A DNA stretch of 64,000 bases from JAUXFS01 sp050329575 (GCA_050329575.1 JBHJOP010000006.1:9296-73295); one strand, 5' to 3'; positions 1 through 8,483 are shown, counted from the first letter of the stretch. Numbers and translations are program-made. The notes: generated from the letters alone by a model not told the origin.

Positions 1-27
1 TCACCATCGAGCGAAGGACGGGGACGA

Positions 28-1467
28 ATGAACGAGGGGCGATCCACCGATCGACGGTCGGGCAACGACCGGCGCACCGTGACCGCGGAACGCCGGGTGG
101 GCGAGGAGAGACGATCGGGGCTCGATCGCCGGCACGGCATCGGTTCGGCCGCCAATGGCGGGCGTTCGCAGACGGCTCGCGCCGTCGTCGATCGCCGCAG
201 CGGCGGCGACCGTCGGTCCCGCATCGCCGCCGACCCGAGCCAGGAACGGCGGAGCGGGTGGGACCGGCGAGCGTGGATGGATCGGCGCGCGGCGGACGGG
301 ATCGTCACCCCGCTCGCGACCCAGATCTTCTCCGAGAACAGCACGTTGCTGCTCGACCTGGTGACCGGGTTCTACGACGCCAGCATGGAGCGCAGCCCGT
401 GGCCGCCGCTGCTGGCGCGCTTGGCGGGCGCCCTCGGGGCGGCGACCTGCGCCGTCCAGTTCCACGACTACGGCTCCGGGACCGGTCGCCTGCAGCACAG
501 CGCCAACATCGGCCCGGGCTGGACCCGGTCGTACGAGGACCGATTCGCCGCCGGCAACGCCTTTTTGAGGCGGGACGACCGTTTCTCGTCCGCGGGCGCG
601 ATCTGGACGGGCGCGCAGATCGTCCCCGACGCCGAGCTGATGGCCACCGACTTCTACCGCAACTGGCTGGCGCCGCAGGGTCTCCTGCATCATCTGTTCG
701 GCGTCGTCGAACGCCAGGGGAGTGTCGTCGCGCTCCTGGTCTTCGCCCGGGTCGAGAGCGCGCCGCCGTTCGGCGAACGGGAGGTCACGCTGCTGCGGCT
801 CCTGCTGCCCGCCTTCCAACGCGGCTTCCGCGCCGGACAGGTCCACACGCGGACCGAGGACCTCCGACGGGTCGCGTTACGGGCGCTCGACGCGCTGCCG
901 CTCGGGGTGGCGGTGTTGAGCGGCAGCGGCACCGTGCTCGCCGCCAACCAGGCGGCGCGGAGGAACATCGACGCCGGCGACGCGCTGACCATCGCCGACG
1001 GCACCTTGTGGGTGGACTGGGGCTGGCGCAAGCTGCGGCTGCGCGATCTGCTGTCCCGGCTCAGTGCCAAGCCGCGCACCGGCGACGGCGACGACGTTCC
1101 GGCCTTCAGTGTGCCGCGAGGGCTGCGCCAGAAACCGTTGTCGATGGTGCTGCTGCCGGCGGATGGTCGCGACGAGTTCGACGATCGCGATCGCCCTGCC
1201 GCGGTCCTGTTCATCGGTGATCCCGACCGGCCGGCGCAGATCAGCCCCCCCATCGTCACGCAGCTTTACGGACTGAGCCGCGCCGAGGCCCGGGTGGTCG
1301 CCTTGTTGGCGAGCGGCCACCGTCTCGACCAGGTCGCCGAAACCCTGGGGGTGACGTACGATACGGTGCGCAAGCACCTGAAGCAGGTGTTCGGCAAGAC
1401 CGGGACCGACCGTCAGGCGGAACTGGTCCGCCTGCTGGTCACCGGACCGGCCGGGATGCTTTGGTAG
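28..1467 (+). CDS. LuxR-family HTH transcriptional regulator with arginine-rich N-terminal repeats
   Basis: Protein of 479 aa. The last ~65 residues form a LuxR/GerE-type helix-turn-helix, with a GLSRAEARVVALLASGH start and a VTYDTVRKHLKQVFGKTGT recognition region near residues 415-470, so it is expected to bind DNA. The central part (about 95-400) looks like a GAF/PAS-type sensory region, but no ligand residues can be named. The first 88 residues are odd: four copies of a (D/E)RRSGxDRR motif at about residues 8-16, 27-35, 55-63 and 73-81, plus degenerate copies. The ATG at 28 lies just downstream of GAAGGACGGGG, a usable ribosome binding site. A small membrane-protein gene converges on it. 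The signal sensed is unknown. Confidence 0.85.
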   Translation: MNEGRSTDRRSGNDRRTVTAERRVGEERRSGLDRRHGIGSAANGGRSQTARAVVDRRSGGDRRSRIAADPSQERRSGWDRRAWMDRRAADGIVTPLATQIFSENSTLLLDLVTGFYDASMERSPWPPLLARLAGALGAATCAVQFHDYGSGTGRLQHSANIGPGWTRSYEDRFAAGNAFLRRDDRFSSAGAIWTGAQIVPDAELMATDFYRNWLAPQGLLHHLFGVVERQGSVVALLVFARVESAPPFGEREVTLLRLLLPAFQRGFRAGQVHTRTEDLRRVALRALDALPLGVAVLSGSGTVLAANQAARRNIDAGDALTIADGTLWVDWGWRKLRLRDLLSRLSAKPRTGDGDDVPAFSVPRGLRQKPLSMVLLPADGRDEFDDRDRPAAVLFIGDPDRPAQISPPIVTQLYGLSRAEARVVALLASGHRLDQVAETLGVTYDTVRKHLKQVFGKTGTDRQAELVRLLVTGPAGMLW

Positions 1468-1526
1468 GCGGGCCGTCGTTCGACCGTGTCCGCCCGACGC
1501 CATCGCTCCCGCGGTCGCGGGCGGGG

Positions 1527-1712
1527 CTATCCTTTTACGCCGCGCGGGCCGACGAACAGCCAGATCACGAACCCGAGAATGGGAAACACGAGGACCAGAA
1601 GGATCCAGATGATCTTGCCTCCCATCGACGCGCCGCTCTGGACGACGTTGAGGATCGCCCAGATGTCCAGCGCGAGGATGATCAGTCCCAGAAAACCAAC
1701 TTCAATCCCCAT
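1527..1712 (-). CDS. Small two-helix membrane protein, PLDc_N family
   Basis: A 61-aa protein made almost entirely of two hydrophobic segments (about residues 5-24 and 33-54). The second ends in FVIWLFVGPRG, the signature of the PLDc_N (phospholipase D N-terminal-like) small membrane family. The ATG is preceded by GGAGG at good spacing on the minus strand. It is predicted to sit in the inner membrane; no enzymatic domain follows. Its 3' end converges on the LuxR-type gene and the upstream side faces the divergent glycerate kinase gene. The function of stand-alone PLDc_N proteins is not established. Confidence 0.75.
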   Translation of the reverse strand: MGIEVGFLGLIILALDIWAILNVVQSGASMGGKIIWILLVLVFPILGFVIWLFVGPRGVKG

Positions 1713-1972
1713 CGAGACCTCCGTGGATTGACGAGCGCCCGCCGATCCGCCCGCCGATCCGCCCGCCGCCGGAACCGGCGTGCGCGCGGCGGGTTCCGCC
1801 GGCGCGGCCGAAGCTCGCTCCGAGCGCGACCCGAAGCCGGCGTCCGTGCGCCGCCTGTCGCGACCCTCCGCCTATCGCGGTTTCCCCTCGATCGCAACAG
1901 CCAAAACGCCGACCTCCCTGCGCCGTCGCCCGCCGTCGGCCCCCCCCGGCCCGACCGCCACGGGGAATCGGC

Positions 1973-3127
1973 GTGAAGGTCGTCGTCGCACCGAACGCCT
2001 TCAAGGGCTGCCTCGCCGCCGCCGACGCCGCCGGCGCGATGGCCGAAGGCGTCGCCCGGGCGGCACCGGATGCCGGGATCGCGCGGGTTCCGGTCGCCGA
2101 CGGCGGTGACGGACTGGTCGACGTCGCGCTCGCGGCGCTCGGCGGCGAGGTCCGCGAGGCGTGGGTGAGCGGGCCGCGCGAGCGGGCGCTGCGGGCGCGG
2201 TTCTGCCACGTGCCGGCCCTGCGTCTCGCCGCGATCGAGATGGCGCTCGCCAGCGGCCTGGCGCTGCGCGTCGAGGACGAGCGCGACCCCACCCGGACGA
2301 CCACCCGGGGCACCGGCGAGATGATCGCCGCGGCCCTCGATCTCGGCGTGACGCGGATCGCCGTCGGAATCGGCGGCAGTGCCACCAACGACGGCGGCAT
2401 CGGCATGGCGACGGCGCTGGGCGTGCGGTTCCTCGACGATCGCGGCGACGCGGTCGAACCGGTGGGGGGCGCCCTCGGACGGATCCGGCGCATCGACGCC
2501 TCCAGCCGCGATCGCCGCCTCGAAGGCGTCCAGATCGAGGCGGTCTGCGATGTCGACAATCCGTTGCTCGGCCCGCGCGGGGCCACCCGCGTCTACGGAC
2601 CGCAGAAGGGTGCGACCGCGGAACAGGTCGAGGCGCTGGAGGCCGGTCTCGCCAACCTCGCTGCGGTCGTCGCCGCCGATCTCGGCATCGACGTGCGCAC
2701 CCTGCCCGGCGGTGGCGCCGCCGGCGGCCTGGGAGCCGGCCTTCGGGCCTTCCTCGGGGCGCGGCTGCGCCGGGGAGTCGACGTGGTGCTCGATCTCGTC
2801 GATCTCGACCGCCACCTCGACGGGGCCGACCTGGTGCTGACCGGCGAGGGCCGGATCGATGGTCAGACCCTGTTCGGCAAGGCGCCGGCCGGGGTCGCGG
2901 CGCGCGCCCGGGCACGGGGGATCCCGTGTCTGGCGATCGCCGGCGGCGTCGGTGACGATCTCGGCGATCTCCACGCGATCGGCATCGACGCCGTGTTCAG
3001 CCTCTGTCGCGAGCCGCTCACCCTGGAGCGGGCGATCACCGAGGGCCGACGCCTGCTGGCCGCCGCCACGGAACAAGCGGTGCGCGCCTTTCTCGCCGGC
3101 CGAGGCGGGGTCGGGTCGGGACGTTGA
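1973..3127 (+). CDS. Glycerate kinase (GlxK/GarK family)
   Basis: Protein of 384 aa, the normal length for the GarK/GlxK glycerate kinase family, which phosphorylates D-glycerate with ATP to feed the glycolate/glyoxylate and photorespiration-like routes into central metabolism. The N-terminal VVVAPNAFKGCLAA, the PVADGGDG motif, the GIGGSATNDGG loop and the C-terminal LTGEGRIDGQTLFGKAP block are all diagnostic and intact. It starts with GTG, with GGGGA about seven bases upstream. The TGA stop lies inside the -35 hexamer of the rplU promoter. No other glyoxylate-pathway gene is adjacent, so the substrate isomer is inferred from family only. Confidence 0.92.
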   Translation: MKVVVAPNAFKGCLAAADAAGAMAEGVARAAPDAGIARVPVADGGDGLVDVALAALGGEVREAWVSGPRERALRARFCHVPALRLAAIEMALASGLALRVEDERDPTRTTTRGTGEMIAAALDLGVTRIAVGIGGSATNDGGIGMATALGVRFLDDRGDAVEPVGGALGRIRRIDASSRDRRLEGVQIEAVCDVDNPLLGPRGATRVYGPQKGATAEQVEALEAGLANLAAVVAADLGIDVRTLPGGGAAGGLGAGLRAFLGARLRRGVDVVLDLVDLDRHLDGADLVLTGEGRIDGQTLFGKAPAGVAARARARGIPCLAIAGGVGDDLGDLHAIGIDAVFSLCREPLTLERAITEGRRLLAAATEQAVRAFLAGRGGVGSGR

Positions 3128-3151
3128 CAAGCGGGCGACCGCGAGTATAGT
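3124..3151 (+). promoter_or_regulatory. Sigma70-type promoter of rplU-rpmA
   Basis: TTGACA at 3124-3129 and TATAGT at 3146-3151 with a 16-bp spacer give a near-consensus housekeeping promoter. Transcription would begin near 3158, about 60 nt before the rplU ATG. The -35 box overlaps the stop codon of the glycerate kinase gene. Confidence 0.8.
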
Positions 3152-3218
3152 GCGCCTTCTTCCGCGGACCCGCGACGGCGGTGCCCGCCCGATTCACCGT
3201 GATCCAACGGATTGTCAG

Positions 3219-3626
3219 ATGTTCGCAGTCATCCGAACCGGCGGCAAGCAGTACCGAGTGGCCGAAAACGACCGCATCACCGTCGAGAAGCTGCCGGGCG
3301 AGCCGGGCAGCCGCATCACCCTCTCCGACGTGCTGATGATCGGCGGCGACGGCAGCCCGCCGACGGTCGGCACCGGACTGGGCAGCGCCGCGGTGTTCGC
3401 CGAGGTGGTGTCGCAGGGCCTCGGCGACAAGGTGCTGGTGTTCAAGAAGAAGCGCCGCAAGAACCACCGGCGCCTGAAGGGTCACCGACAGCAACTGACC
3501 GTGCTCAGAATCGAGGGGATCAGCCCCACCGGCGAGCCGCCGGCCGCCGATGTCGTCGCGGCGGCCGAGGTCCCGGCGGCGACGGCCGGCGAGGCCGCCG
3601 CGGCGGAATCCGAAACCGAGGAGTAG
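3219..3626 (+). CDS. rplU: 50S ribosomal protein L21
   Basis: Protein of 135 aa starting MFAVIRTGGKQYRV, the invariant L21 N-terminus, and containing VFKKKRRKNHRRLKGHRQ, the rRNA-binding basic segment. The core ends near residue 103; a 32-residue tail rich in alanine and glutamate follows, longer than in many bacteria. The ATG at 3219 was chosen because it begins the conserved domain, although the frame is open further upstream. It is the first gene of rplU-rpmA, five bases before rpmA, driven by the promoter at 3124-3151. Confidence 0.97.
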   Translation: MFAVIRTGGKQYRVAENDRITVEKLPGEPGSRITLSDVLMIGGDGSPPTVGTGLGSAAVFAEVVSQGLGDKVLVFKKKRRKNHRRLKGHRQQLTVLRIEGISPTGEPPAADVVAAAEVPAATAGEAAAAESETEE

Positions 3627-3631
3627 CGCTC

Positions 3632-3889
3632 ATGGCCCACAAGAAAGCGGGTGGCAGCTCCCGCAACGGCCGCGACAGCGCCGGCCGCAGGCTCGGCGTC
3701 AAGAAGTTCGGAGACGAGCGGGTCGTCGCCGGCAACATCATCGTCCGCCAGCGTGGCACCAAATTCCATCCCGGCGCCGGGGTCGGCATGGGCCGGGACC
3801 ACACCTTGTTCGCGTTGAGCGACGGCCGGGTCCGCTTCGAGCGCAAGTCCGGCGACCGCACCTTCGTGCGGGTGGAGCCGATGAGCTAG
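3632..3889 (+). CDS. rpmA: 50S ribosomal protein L27
   Basis: Protein of 85 aa with the canonical MAHKKAGGSSRNGRDS start, whose flexible N-terminus reaches the peptidyl-transferase centre, and the VRQRGTKFHPGAGVGMGRDH core. Length and sequence are normal for L27, with no N-terminal cleavage extension of the Firmicutes type. It follows rplU by five bases; GAG of the rplU stop region serves as ribosome binding site. An intrinsic terminator follows the stop. Confidence 0.98.
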   Translation: MAHKKAGGSSRNGRDSAGRRLGVKKFGDERVVAGNIIVRQRGTKFHPGAGVGMGRDHTLFALSDGRVRFERKSGDRTFVRVEPMS

Positions 3890-3922
3890 CTCCCGCCGGC
3901 AGACCGCCGCCGGCGGACGGGG

Positions 3923-3950
3923 GGGGAATGGCGATCCATTCCCCTTTTTT
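3923..3950 (+). terminator. Intrinsic terminator after rpmA
   Basis: GGGGAATGG (3923-3931), loop CGAT, CCATTCCCC (3936-3944), then six T (3945-3950). It is a perfect 9-bp stem with a U-run on the plus strand, only 15 nt before the obgE start. Confidence 0.9.
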
Positions 3951-3965
3951 GACGGGCGCTCTCCT

Positions 3966-4994
3966 GTGAAGTTCCTCGACCAGGCCAAGGTGTTCGTGCA
4001 GAGCGGCGACGGCGGCGACGGCTGCGTGTCGTTCCGTCGCGAGAAGTTCATACCTCGTGGCGGGCCGGACGGCGGCGACGGCGGCGACGGCGGCGATGTC
4101 GTCGTCGCATGCGTCTCCGGCCTCAACACCCTGATCGACTTCCGCTACCAGCAGCATTTCAAGGCCGGTCGCGGTCACCACGGGATGGGCAAGGAGCGTT
4201 CGGGCGCCCGCGGTGCCGACGCGCTGCTGCGGGTGCCGGTCGGCACCCAGATTCTCGACGAGGATCGCGCGACGCTTCTCGCCGACCTCACAGAGCCGGG
4301 CCAGCGGGTGGTGATCGCCCGCGGCGGCCGCGGCGGGCTCGGCAACACCCGATTCAAGTCGGCGACCAACCAGGCGCCGCGCCGCGCCGAGGCGGGCGGG
4401 CCGGGCGAGCAGCACTGGCTGTGGCTGCGGCTCAAGCTGGTCGCCGACGCCGGTCTCGTCGGCCTCCCCAACGCCGGCAAATCGACCCTCCTCGCCGCGG
4501 TGTCGCGCGCCCGACCGAAGATCGCCGACTACCCCTTCACCACCCTGCATCCCCATCTCGGCGTCATCACCCGTGGCGAAGAGTCGCTCGTCCTCGCCGA
4601 CATCCCCGGCCTGATCGAAGGCGCCCACCTGGGCTCCGGCCTCGGCACCCGCTTCCTCGGCCACGTCGAGCGCTGCCGGGTGCTGGTTCACCTGGTCGAC
4701 GGCACCGGCGAGGACGTGGCCGCCGCCTACCGCACCGTCCGGCGCGAACTCGCCGCCTACGGTGCCGGGCTCGCAGACAAGCCGGAGGTGGTGGCGCTCA
4801 ACAAGGCCGATGCCCTCTCCGGCGATCTCGCCGCCGAGCGCCGGGCGGCGCTCGAGGCCGAGACCGGCGGTCCGGTGCTGCTCGCATCGGGGGTGGCCGG
4901 CATCGGCATCGAGGAGCTGATCGCCCGCACCTTCGCCCTGGTGCGGACCGAGCGCGAGGCGCACGCGACGGGTCGGGAGGCCTTCACGCCGTGA
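3966..4994 (+). CDS. obgE: GTPase ObgE/CgtA
   Basis: Protein of 342 aa. Residues 1-158 are the glycine-rich Obg fold (MKFLDQAKVFVQSGDGGDGC and the GGPDGGDGGDGGD loop). The G domain follows, with G1 GLPNAGKST near 167, G3 DIPGLIEGA near 213 and G4 NKAD near 279. It acts in 50S subunit assembly and stress control. It lacks a long C-terminal domain, as in many alphaproteobacteria. It starts at GTG 3966 with no obvious Shine-Dalgarno sequence (the leader reads GCTCTCCT) and immediately follows the rpmA terminator, so expression may rely on readthrough. GTGA overlap with proB. Confidence 0.96.
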   Translation: MKFLDQAKVFVQSGDGGDGCVSFRREKFIPRGGPDGGDGGDGGDVVVACVSGLNTLIDFRYQQHFKAGRGHHGMGKERSGARGADALLRVPVGTQILDEDRATLLADLTEPGQRVVIARGGRGGLGNTRFKSATNQAPRRAEAGGPGEQHWLWLRLKLVADAGLVGLPNAGKSTLLAAVSRARPKIADYPFTTLHPHLGVITRGEESLVLADIPGLIEGAHLGSGLGTRFLGHVERCRVLVHLVDGTGEDVAAAYRTVRRELAAYGAGLADKPEVVALNKADALSGDLAAERRAALEAETGGPVLLASGVAGIGIEELIARTFALVRTEREAHATGREAFTP

Positions 4995-6151
4995 GCCCCG
5001 AACGGCGCAGCACCGATTTCGCCGCCGCCCGGCTCGTCGTGGTGAAGATCGGCTCGGCGCTGCTGGTCGACGACGAGCACGGATCGATCCGCCGCGGCTG
5101 GCTCGAAGCGCTCGCCGCCGACGTTGCCACCTGCCGGGCGCGCGGGCAGGCGGTGCTGATCGTCTCCTCCGGCGCGATCGCGGTCGGCCGCCGACCGCTC
5201 GGCTATGCGGACCGGGCGCTGAAGCTGGAGGAGAAGCAGGCGGCGGCGGCGACCGGCATGATCCGCCTCGCCCATGCCTATCAGGAGGTGCTCGCCGCCT
5301 ACGATCTCGTCGTCGGCCAGGTGCTGCTGACCCTCGACGACAGCGAGGATCGCCGCCGCTACATCAACGCCCGCACCACCCTGACCACCCTGCTGGCCAG
5401 CGGCGCGGTGCCGCTGATCAACGAGAACGACACCGTCGCCACCGACGAGATCCGCGTCGGCGACAACGACCGTCTTGCCGCGCGGGTGGCGGAAATGGTC
5501 ACCGCCGACACCCTGGTGCTGCTCTCCGACGTCGACGGCCTCTACACCGGCGACCCACGCCGCGACCCCGGGGCCCGCCTGATCCCTGAGGTCCGCGAGA
5601 TCACCCCCGAAATCGAGGCGATGGCCGGGCGGGCGCTGCGCGGCCACGGCACCGGCGGCATGGTGACCAAGATCGCCGCCGCCCGGGTGGCGCTCGCCGC
5701 CGGCTGCCGGATGGTGATCGCCGACGGCCATCCGCTGCACCCGCTGCGCCGCATCGAGGCGGGCGCGCCGTGTACCTGGTTCCTGCCCGCGGCCAGCCCG
5801 AAGGCGGCCCGCACCCGCTGGATCGGCGGCCGTCTGAAGCCCGCCGGGGCGATCGTCGTCGATGCCGGCGCGGTCAACGCCCTCGCGCGCGGCAACAGTC
5901 TGCTACCGGCCGGCGTCGTCGACGTCGAGGGCGACTTCGGCAAAGGGGCGGCGGTGATCGTCAGGACCGCCGAAGGACGCGAGCTCGGCCGCGGTCTCAG
6001 CGCTTACAGGGCCGCCGACATCCGGCGGATCATGGGCCACAAAACCGGTGAAATCGAGGCGCTGCTCGGCTACCGTGGGCGCGACGAGATCATCCACGCC
6101 GACGACCTGGCGTTGGCGCGCAAACGACCGGAGAACCCGGATGAGCGCTGA
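4991..6151 (+). CDS. proB: Glutamate 5-kinase
   Basis: Protein of 386 aa that phosphorylates L-glutamate, the first step of proline synthesis. The amino-acid-kinase domain contains VVVKIGSALLVDD near residue 18, VSSGAIAVGRRPL, the substrate loop NENDTVATDEIRVGDND and the GTGGMVTKIAAA block. A C-terminal PUA domain (about 290-386) is present. GTG at 4991 overlaps the obgE TGA and begins just ahead of the kinase fold. The 3' end overlaps proA by 11 bases, so translation of the two is probably coupled. Confidence 0.96.
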   Translation: MSPERRSTDFAAARLVVVKIGSALLVDDEHGSIRRGWLEALAADVATCRARGQAVLIVSSGAIAVGRRPLGYADRALKLEEKQAAAATGMIRLAHAYQEVLAAYDLVVGQVLLTLDDSEDRRRYINARTTLTTLLASGAVPLINENDTVATDEIRVGDNDRLAARVAEMVTADTLVLLSDVDGLYTGDPRRDPGARLIPEVREITPEIEAMAGRALRGHGTGGMVTKIAAARVALAAGCRMVIADGHPLHPLRRIEAGAPCTWFLPAASPKAARTRWIGGRLKPAGAIVVDAGAVNALARGNSLLPAGVVDVEGDFGKGAAVIVRTAEGRELGRGLSAYRAADIRRIMGHKTGEIEALLGYRGRDEIIHADDLALARKRPENPDER

Positions 6152-7433
6152 GGAATCGCGCCTCGGTGACGGCGCCGCCGACGTCGCCGGTCTGATGCAC
6201 GGGCTCGGCGCCGCCGCCCGCGCCGCCGCCCGGGATCTGGCGACGGTGCCGAGCGGAACCAAGGACACCGCGCTGCGCCAGGCCGCCCGCAACCTCCGCG
6301 GGCGCACCGCCGACATCCTCGCCGCCAACAGGCACGATCTCGATCTCAGCCGCACCAAGGGCCTCGGTGCCGCGATGCTCGACCGTTTGGCCCTCGATCC
6401 GGCGCGCATCGAGGCGATGGCGCGCGGCCTCGAGGAGATCGCCGCCCTGCCCGACCCGGTCGGCGCGACGATCACCGAATGGGACCGGCCGAACGGCCTC
6501 CACATCGCCCGGGTGAGGACTCCGCTCGGCGTCGTCGGCGTCATCTACGAATCGCGCCCGAACGTCACCGCCGATGCCGGCGGCCTCTGCCTCAAGGCCG
6601 GCAACGCCGCGATCCTGCGCTGCGGTTCCGAGAGCTTCCACTCGTCGGGCGTGATCATGGAGTGCCTTGCCGCCGGCCTGGTCGCCGCCGGGCTGCCGGC
6701 GGCCAGCATCCAGCTGGTGCCGACCACCGACCGCGCCGCCGTCGGCGAGATGCTGCGGATGAGCGAGTGGATCGACGTGATCGTCCCGCGCGGCGGCAAG
6801 TCGCTGATCGAGCGGATCACCGCCGAGAGCCGGGTGCCGCTGTTCAAGCACCTCGAAGGCCTCTGCCACACCTACATCGACGCCGACGCCGACCCGGACA
6901 TGGCGCGCCGGGTGACGTTCAATGCCAAGATGCGGCGGACCGGCATCTGCGGTGCCACCGAGACGCTGCTGATCGACCGGGCGATCGCGCCCGCGGTGCT
7001 GACGCCGCTCGTCGACGATCTGCTCGCCGCCGGCTGCGAAGTGCGCGGCGACAACGCCACCCGCGCCCTCGACGACCGGGTGCGGCCGGCTTCCGAAGAG
7101 GACTGGGACACCGAGTACCTGGATGCGATCCTGTCGGTCAGGATCGTCGACGGCGTCGAGGCGGCGATCGACCACATCAACCGCCACTCGTCGCAGCACA
7201 CCGATGCGATCATCACCGAGAACAGGGCGACCGCCGAACGGTTCGTCCGCGGCCTCGACTCGGCGATCCTGCTGGTCAACGCCTCGACCCAGTTCGCCGA
7301 CGGCGGCGAGTTCGGGATGGGCGCCGAGATCGGGATCTCGACCGGCAAACTGCACGCCCGCGGCCCGGTCGGGGTCGAGCAACTGACCAGCTTCAAATAC
7401 GTGGTCCGCGGCACAGGCCAGTGCCGCCCGTGA
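6141..7433 (+). CDS. proA: Glutamate-5-semialdehyde dehydrogenase (gamma-glutamyl phosphate reductase)
   Basis: Protein of 430 aa, standard for ProA, the NADPH-dependent second step of proline synthesis. Diagnostic parts are PLGVVGVIYESRPNVTADA, the VPRGGKSLI block, the catalytic-cysteine segment RRTGICGATE (near residue 270), and the C-terminal EFGMGAEIGISTGKLHARGP. ATG 6141 lies inside the end of proB; a start further upstream in the open frame would read through proB and is unlikely. The obgE-proB-proA-nadD-rsfS order is classic for alphaproteobacteria. Confidence 0.96.
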   Translation: MSAEESRLGDGAADVAGLMHGLGAAARAAARDLATVPSGTKDTALRQAARNLRGRTADILAANRHDLDLSRTKGLGAAMLDRLALDPARIEAMARGLEEIAALPDPVGATITEWDRPNGLHIARVRTPLGVVGVIYESRPNVTADAGGLCLKAGNAAILRCGSESFHSSGVIMECLAAGLVAAGLPAASIQLVPTTDRAAVGEMLRMSEWIDVIVPRGGKSLIERITAESRVPLFKHLEGLCHTYIDADADPDMARRVTFNAKMRRTGICGATETLLIDRAIAPAVLTPLVDDLLAAGCEVRGDNATRALDDRVRPASEEDWDTEYLDAILSVRIVDGVEAAIDHINRHSSQHTDAIITENRATAERFVRGLDSAILLVNASTQFADGGEFGMGAEIGISTGKLHARGPVGVEQLTSFKYVVRGTGQCRP

Positions 7434-7469
7434 CCACTCGATCGCGGTTTCGCCCCTGAGGCCCCGACC

Positions 7470-8075
7470 GTGGCCGCACGCCGGATAGGGCTGCTCGGCG
7501 GCTCCTTCGACCCGGCCCATGCCGGCCACCGCTACATTTCGCTGGCAGCGCTGGGCCGCCTCCGTCTCGACGAGGTGTGGTGGCTGGTCTCGCCGCAGAA
7601 CCCGCTGAAGACGGCGACCGCGTCCGCGCTGGAGGACCGCCTGGAGACCGCGCGCCGCGTCGCCGCCCATCCGTCGATCCGGGTGACCGACATCGAGCGC
7701 ACCCTCGGCACCGTCTACACGGTGGATACCCTGCGCGCGCTGGTCCGCCGCTGTCCGGCGGTCCGCTTCGTCTGGCTGATCGGCGCCGACAATCTGGTCC
7801 AGATCCCCCGCTGGCGACGCTGGCGAAAAATCTTCACGAGCGTTCCCATTGCGGTTTTCGCCCGACCGCCCTATTCTTTCAAGGCGTTGACCGGCAGGGC
7901 GGCGCGCCGCTTCGCCTCCGCCAGGATCGCGGAGGCGCGGAGCGCGGCGCTGGCGGAGATGCGACCGCCGGCGTGGGTTTTCCTGCACACCCGGCCCCAT
8001 CCCGAGTCGGCAACGCGGATCCGCGCGGCACGGAACCCGAAACAAGGGCGCCGGGCGGGGACCGGAAAACCGTAA
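7470..8075 (+). CDS. nadD: Nicotinate-nucleotide adenylyltransferase
   Basis: Protein of 201 aa forming deamido-NAD from nicotinate mononucleotide and ATP. It carries the nucleotidyltransferase GGSFDPAHAGH motif at residues 10-20, WWLVSPQNPLK for nicotinate binding, RFVWLIGADNL and the C-terminal SATRIR adenylate motif. GTG at 7470 is the only start that keeps the first beta strand. The TAA stop at 8073-8075 is in the same frame as rsfS, which begins 18 nt later. Confidence 0.94.
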   Translation: MAARRIGLLGGSFDPAHAGHRYISLAALGRLRLDEVWWLVSPQNPLKTATASALEDRLETARRVAAHPSIRVTDIERTLGTVYTVDTLRALVRRCPAVRFVWLIGADNLVQIPRWRRWRKIFTSVPIAVFARPPYSFKALTGRAARRFASARIAEARSAALAEMRPPAWVFLHTRPHPESATRIRAARNPKQGRRAGTGKP

Positions 8076-8093
8076 CAGAGGAGAGAGAGGGCC

Positions 8094-8483
8094 ATACCCA
8101 CCAAAAAACGACAGCCGTCGGCGCCGAACGGGCTGCTGGCGCTTGTGACGGCTTCCCTCGACGACGACAAGGCCGAGGACGTCGTCGTCATCGACCTCGC
8201 GGGCAAGACCGCCATCGCCGATCACATGGTCGTCGCCAGCGGGACCTCGCAACGGCAGGTGGGCGCGATGGCAGACCACCTGCGCGAAAAGATCAAACAC
8301 AGCGGCATCGCGTCGGTCGCCGTCGAAGGCGCCGCCCAGTGCGACTGGGTGCTGATCGATGCAGGCGATGTCATCGTCCACCTGTTCCGCCCCGAGGTGC
8401 GGGCGTTCTACCAGCTGGAGCGCATGTGGGACGCCCCGCGCGCGGTCGAAGGCTCCGGAACGCGCATCGGCATCGGCGGCTGA
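8094..8483 (+). CDS. rsfS: Ribosome silencing factor RsfS (non-canonical ATA start)
   Basis: RsfS (Iojap/DUF143) binds L14 and blocks subunit joining in starvation. The conserved body KAEDVVVIDLAGKT, VVASGTSQRQVGAMADHL and CDWVLIDAGDVIVHLFRPE is intact. The nearest ordinary start, GTG 8145, would cut off the family's first helix (LLALV). Between the in-frame nadD stop (8073) and that GTG there is no ATG, GTG or TTG. The codon at 8094 is ATA, preceded at 4-nt spacing by GGAGAGAGAGG and followed by PTKKRQPSAPNGLLALV, a normal RsfS N-terminus. I therefore place the start at ATA, giving 129 aa. A sequencing error or recent ATG-to-ATA mutation is possible. Confidence 0.85.
   Translation: MPTKKRQPSAPNGLLALVTASLDDDKAEDVVVIDLAGKTAIADHMVVASGTSQRQVGAMADHLREKIKHSGIASVAVEGAAQCDWVLIDAGDVIVHLFRPEVRAFYQLERMWDAPRAVEGSGTRIGIGG

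Noticed and set aside
4065..4100. GGCGAC microsatellite in obgE as a slippage site
   Set aside because: It encodes the glycine/aspartate-rich loop normal for Obg proteins and keeps frame in multiples of three.
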